This document shows, piece after piece, positions 61,201 to 64,000 of a stretch of DNA of 64,000 nt. Positions within the stretch are counted from its first letter, which is position 1. Each line of letters begins with the position of its first letter. The notes below the pieces were generated by a model that worked only from the letters and a program-made list of their open reading frames with translations, had not been told where the DNA came from and ran no database searches. A program made the translations under genes and the position numbers. The stretch is from Pyropia haitanensis (Eukaryota > Rhodophyta > Bangiophyceae > Bangiales > Bangiaceae), in NCBI GenBank assembly GCA_008729055.1, contig SDUX01000048.1, positions 1 through 64,000 on the forward strand. The letters are read 5' to 3'.

Positions 61201-62499
61201 TTGCAGTTTTGGAAACTTCTTGCCCCCAATTGCCCAATTGTGTCCAATTTGGCCCCCTGTTTGCCCACTTTTTGCCCACTTCTTGCCCACTTCCTACCCA
61301 CTTTTGCCCACTTTTGCCCACTTTTGCCCACTTTTGCGTCTACAGCGATGCTGCACACCATCCGGCGGCCGAATTGGCGCGCATACTTCATTCCAGCCAT
61401 AGATCCGCCCGCTCCATGTCCGAGGTTCGACCCCCACGGTCGTGCATGGGGTGGTTGACCGCGTCTCACCCACTTTTGGCCACTGTTGCCCACTTTTGCC
61501 CACTTTCGCGTGTACAGCAATGCAGCACGCGCTCCGGCGGCCGAATTGGCTCGCATCCTTTATTCCAGCCATACATCCGCCCGCTCGACGTCCGAGGTTC
61601 CACCCGCACCGTCGTGCATGGGGTGGTTGGCCGACCCGTTCGTTGGCGCGTCCGTTGGATGCAACGAGTGTTTTGTGGAGCGCCGGTTTCCACGTGTCAA
61701 TTTTGTGGAATGGTTTTCGCCACGTGGGGGTCCCGACAGCCAGGTGTGACGGTCGGCGACAAAAGTTCCGCCCTCACACCGTCCACGCCAGTGTGACGGG
61801 CGGAACGCGCAGTGGACAGTTTGGGTGGCGGGGCGCACTTTGTGGCCACTGTTGGACCACTTTCTGGCGACTTTCGCCTCAATTTTCTTTGCAGTTTTGG
61901 AAACTTCTTGCCCCCAATTGCCCAATTGTGTCCAATTTGGCCCCCTGTTTGCCCACTTTTTGCCCACTTCTTGCCCACTTCCTACCCACTTTTGCCCACT
62001 TTTGCCCACTTTTGCCCACTTTTGCGTCTACAGCGATGCTGCACACCATCCGGCGGCCGAATTGGCGCGCATACTTCATTCCAGCCATAGATCCGCCCGC
62101 TCCATGTCCGAGGTTCGACCCCCACGGTCGTGCATGGGGTGGTTGACCGCGTCTCACCCACTTTTGGCCACTGTTGCCCACTTTTGCCCACTTTCGCGTG
62201 TACAGCAATGCAGCACGCGCTCCGGCGGCCGAATTGGCTCGCATCCTTTATTCCAGCCATACATCCGCCCGCTCGACGTCCGAGGTTCCACCCGCACCGT
62301 CGTGCATGGGGTGGTTGGCCGACCCGTTCGTTGGCGCGTCCGTTGGATGCAACGAGTGTTTTGTGGAGCGCCGGTTTCCACGTGTCAATTTTGTGGAATG
62401 GTTTTCGCCACGTGGGGGTCCCGACAGCCAGGTGTGACGGTCGGCGACAAAAGTTCCGCCCTCACACCGTCCACGCCAGTGTGACGGGCGGAACGCGCA
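43214..62499 (+). repeat. Regular block of 28 monomers, mostly 689-bp subtype
   Basis: Starts are 43214, 43903, 44592, 45281, 45970, 46658, 47347, 48036, 48725, 49414, 50103, 50792, 51481, 52170, 52859, 53548, 54237, 54926, 55615, 56303, 56992, 57680, 58369, 59058, 59747, 60435, 61124 and 61812. Most carry GTGTTCCAAT. GTGTCCAAT units are at 55615, 56992, 59747, 61124 and 61812; GTGTCCCAAT is at 60435. The rare CCCGTTTGTTGG allele occurs in units 45970, 48036, 52170, 53548, 56992, 57680, 58369 and 59747. The GGACGACTTT allele occurs in 43214, 46658, 47347, 48725, 52859, 54237 and 57680. Confidence 0.95.
52170..54925 (+). repeat. Duplicated two-unit block
   Basis: Units 52170 and 53548 share the T form of TTCG(C/T)CTCAAT plus CCCGTTTGTTGG. 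Units 52859 and 54237 share the C form plus GGACGACTTT. The two pairs are adjacent, each 1378 bp, and are the same at every variable site I tracked. The pair also appears singly at 48036-49413 and probably at 63040-64000. Confidence 0.65.
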
Positions 62500-63039
62500 G
62501 TGGACAGTTTGGGTGGCGGGGCGCACTTTGTGGCCACTGTTGGACCACTTTCTGGCGACTTTCGCTCAATTTTCTTTGCAGTTTTGGAAACTTCTTGCCC
62601 CCAATTGCCCAATTGTGTTCCAATTTGGCCCCCTGTTTGCCACTTTTGCCCACTTCTTGCCCACTTCCTACCCACTTCTTGCCCACTTCCTACCCACCTA
62701 CCACTTTTGGCCACTGTTGCCACTTTGCCCACTTTCGCGTGTACAGCAATGCAGCACCGCTCCGGCGGCCGAATTGGCTCGCATCCTTTATTCCAGCCAT
62801 ACATCGCCCCGCTCGACGTCCGAGGTTCCACCCGCACCGTCGTGCATGGGGTGGTTGGCCGACCCGTTGTTGGCGCGTCCGTTGGATGCAACGAGTGTTT
62901 TGTGGAGCGCCGGTTTCCACGTGTCAATTTTGTGGAATGGTTTTTCGCCACGTGGGGGTCCCGACAGCCAGGTGTGACGGTCGGCGACAAAAGTTCCGCC
63001 CTCACACCGTCCACGCCAGTGTGACGGGCGGAACGCGCA
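62500..63039 (+). repeat. 540-bp monomer lacking module A, short-repeat breakpoint
   Basis: The unit is normal to the first short repeats. It then shows a duplicated CTTGCCCACTTCCTACCCAC block near 62655-62696 and jumps to CCACTTTTGGCCACTGTTG, the spacer before module B. All of module A is absent. The event fits recombination between the two decamer tracts 172 bp apart, with a copy gain of about 20 bp. Additional one-base indels (TGCCACTTTGCC, GCAGCACCGC, CATCGCCCCG, CCGTTGTTGG, TGGTTTTTCGCC) occur through about 62945. Confidence 0.88.
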
Positions 63040-64000
63040 GTGGACAGTTTGGGTGGCGGGGCGCACTTTGTGGCCACTGTTGGACCACTTTCTGGCGACT
63101 TTCGTCTCAATTTTCTTTGCAGTTTTGGAAACTTCTTGCCCCAATTGCCCAATTGTGTTCCAATTTGGCCCCCTGTTTGCCCACTTTTTGCCCACTTCTT
63201 GCCCACTTCCTACCCACTTTTGCCCACTTTTGCCCACTTTTGCCCACTTTTGCGTCTACAGCGATGCTGCACACCATCCGGCGGCCGAATTGGCGCGCAT
63301 ACTTCATTCCAGCCATAGATCCGCCCGCTCCATGTCCGAGGTTCGACCCCCACGGTCGTGCATGGGGTGGTTGACCGCGTCTCACCCACTTTTGGCCACT
63401 GTTGCCCACTTTTGCCCACTTTCGCGTGTACAGCAATGCAGCACGCGCTCCGGCGGCCGAATTGGCTCGCATCCTTTATTCCAGCCATACATCCGCCCGC
63501 TCGACGTCCGAGGTTCACCCGCACCGTCGTGCATGGGGTGGTTGGCCGACCCGTTTGTTGGCGCGTCCGTTGGATGCAACGAGTGTTTTGTGGAGCGCCG
63601 GTTTCCACGTGTCAATTTTGTGGAATGGTTTTCGCCACGTGGGGGTCCCGACAGCCAGGTGTGACGGTCGGCGACAAAAGTTCCGCCCTCACACCGTCCA
63701 CGCCAGTGTGACGGGCGGAACGCGCAGTGGACAGTTTGGGTGGCGGGGCGCACTTTGTGGCCACTGTTGGACGACTTTCTGGCGACTTTCGCCTCAATTT
63801 TCTTTGCAGTTTTGGAAACTTCTTGCCCCCAATTGCCCAATTGTGTTCCAATTTGGCCCCCTGTTTGCCCACTTTTTGCCCACTTCTTGCCCACTTCCTA
63901 CCCACTTTTGCCCACTTTTGCCCACTTTTGCCCACTTTTGCGTCTACAGCGATGCTGCACACCATCCGGCGGCCGAATTGGCGCGCATACTTCATTCCAG
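63040..64000 (+). repeat. Last full monomer and a partial monomer at the window end
   Basis: The unit at 63040 is 687 bp: GTGTTCCAAT with one C lost in TTGCCCCAATTG near 63140 and another in GAGGTTCACCCG near 63515, and it carries CCCGTTTGTTGG. The unit at 63727 has GGACGACTTT and runs off the window at 64000 within module A. Confidence 0.92.

Larger units (their letters stand above)
37730..64000 (+). repeat. Right part of the same satellite array
   Basis: The same monomer in the same orientation continues after the gap to the end of the window. The first 4.8 kb is irregular. From 42526 to 62499 the spacing is again steady, mostly 689 bp, because most units here carry GTGTTCCAAT. The array runs off the window in the middle of module A, so its true end is not seen. 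Confidence 0.96.

Noticed and set aside
1..64000. Ribosomal DNA intergenic spacer subrepeats or a transposon array
   Set aside because: No rRNA sequence, terminal inverted repeat set, LTR, target-site duplication or transposase/reverse transcriptase fragment is visible anywhere in the window.

Overview
The window is one long tandem array of a satellite repeat, broken by a single 600-base run of N. I find no protein-coding gene, tRNA, rRNA, CRISPR array or recognisable transposon. The monomer is 688 or 689 bp. About 94 copies, counting partial and short ones, run head to tail on the + strand from base 1 to base 64000. An uninterrupted, near-identical satellite of this size, containing an assembly gap, points to a eukaryotic nuclear genome and to centromeric, pericentromeric or other heterochromatic DNA. 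That placement is inference. Nothing in the sequence fixes the clade. I take each unit to start at the GTGGACAGTTTGGG anchor; this phase is arbitrary.

Layout: 1-3251 is a noisy stretch with many one-base homopolymer indels and one shortened unit. 3252-15640 is a regular run of 18 units. 15641-16157 is a 517-bp unit lacking exactly 172 bp. 16158-30606 is 21 almost invariant units, followed by four more up to 33351, the first with a small indel. 33352-33868 is a second 517-bp unit with the same junction as the first. 33869-37129 is regular up to the gap (37130-37729). 37730-42525 is irregular, with units of 365 to 687 bp. From 42526 the array is regular again to 62499, dominated by the 689-bp subtype. 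62500-64000 holds one shortened unit, one near-normal unit and a partial unit.

Each monomer is a composite. In order along the unit it has: a decamer-related segment; three CCAAT boxes; a tract of 10-11 bp repeats (consensus CCCACTTTTG) whose minus strand meets the G-quadruplex rule; module A; a short decamer-related spacer; module B, a diverged copy of A exactly 172 bp downstream; a pair of CACGTG palindromes 30 bp apart; and a 15-bp inverted repeat that could form a hairpin or cruciform. Four times 172 is 688, so the unit may have grown from a nucleosome-sized ancestor. I can demonstrate only the A/B half of that.

At larger scale, a few diagnostic sites vary between units and show how the array evolves: a C/T site, an indel giving 688 or 689 bp, a second C/T site, and a C/G site. 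A five-unit pattern repeats around 16.8-27.9 kb. A two-unit block is duplicated at 52.2-54.9 kb. The two 172-bp-deleted units, 17.7 kb apart, share a haplotype. The two sides of the gap are dominated by different length subtypes. These are signs of unequal exchange and local amplification. The monomer length is not a multiple of three, so the long open frames on both strands are by-products of a GC-rich repeat and of sequence indels, not genes.
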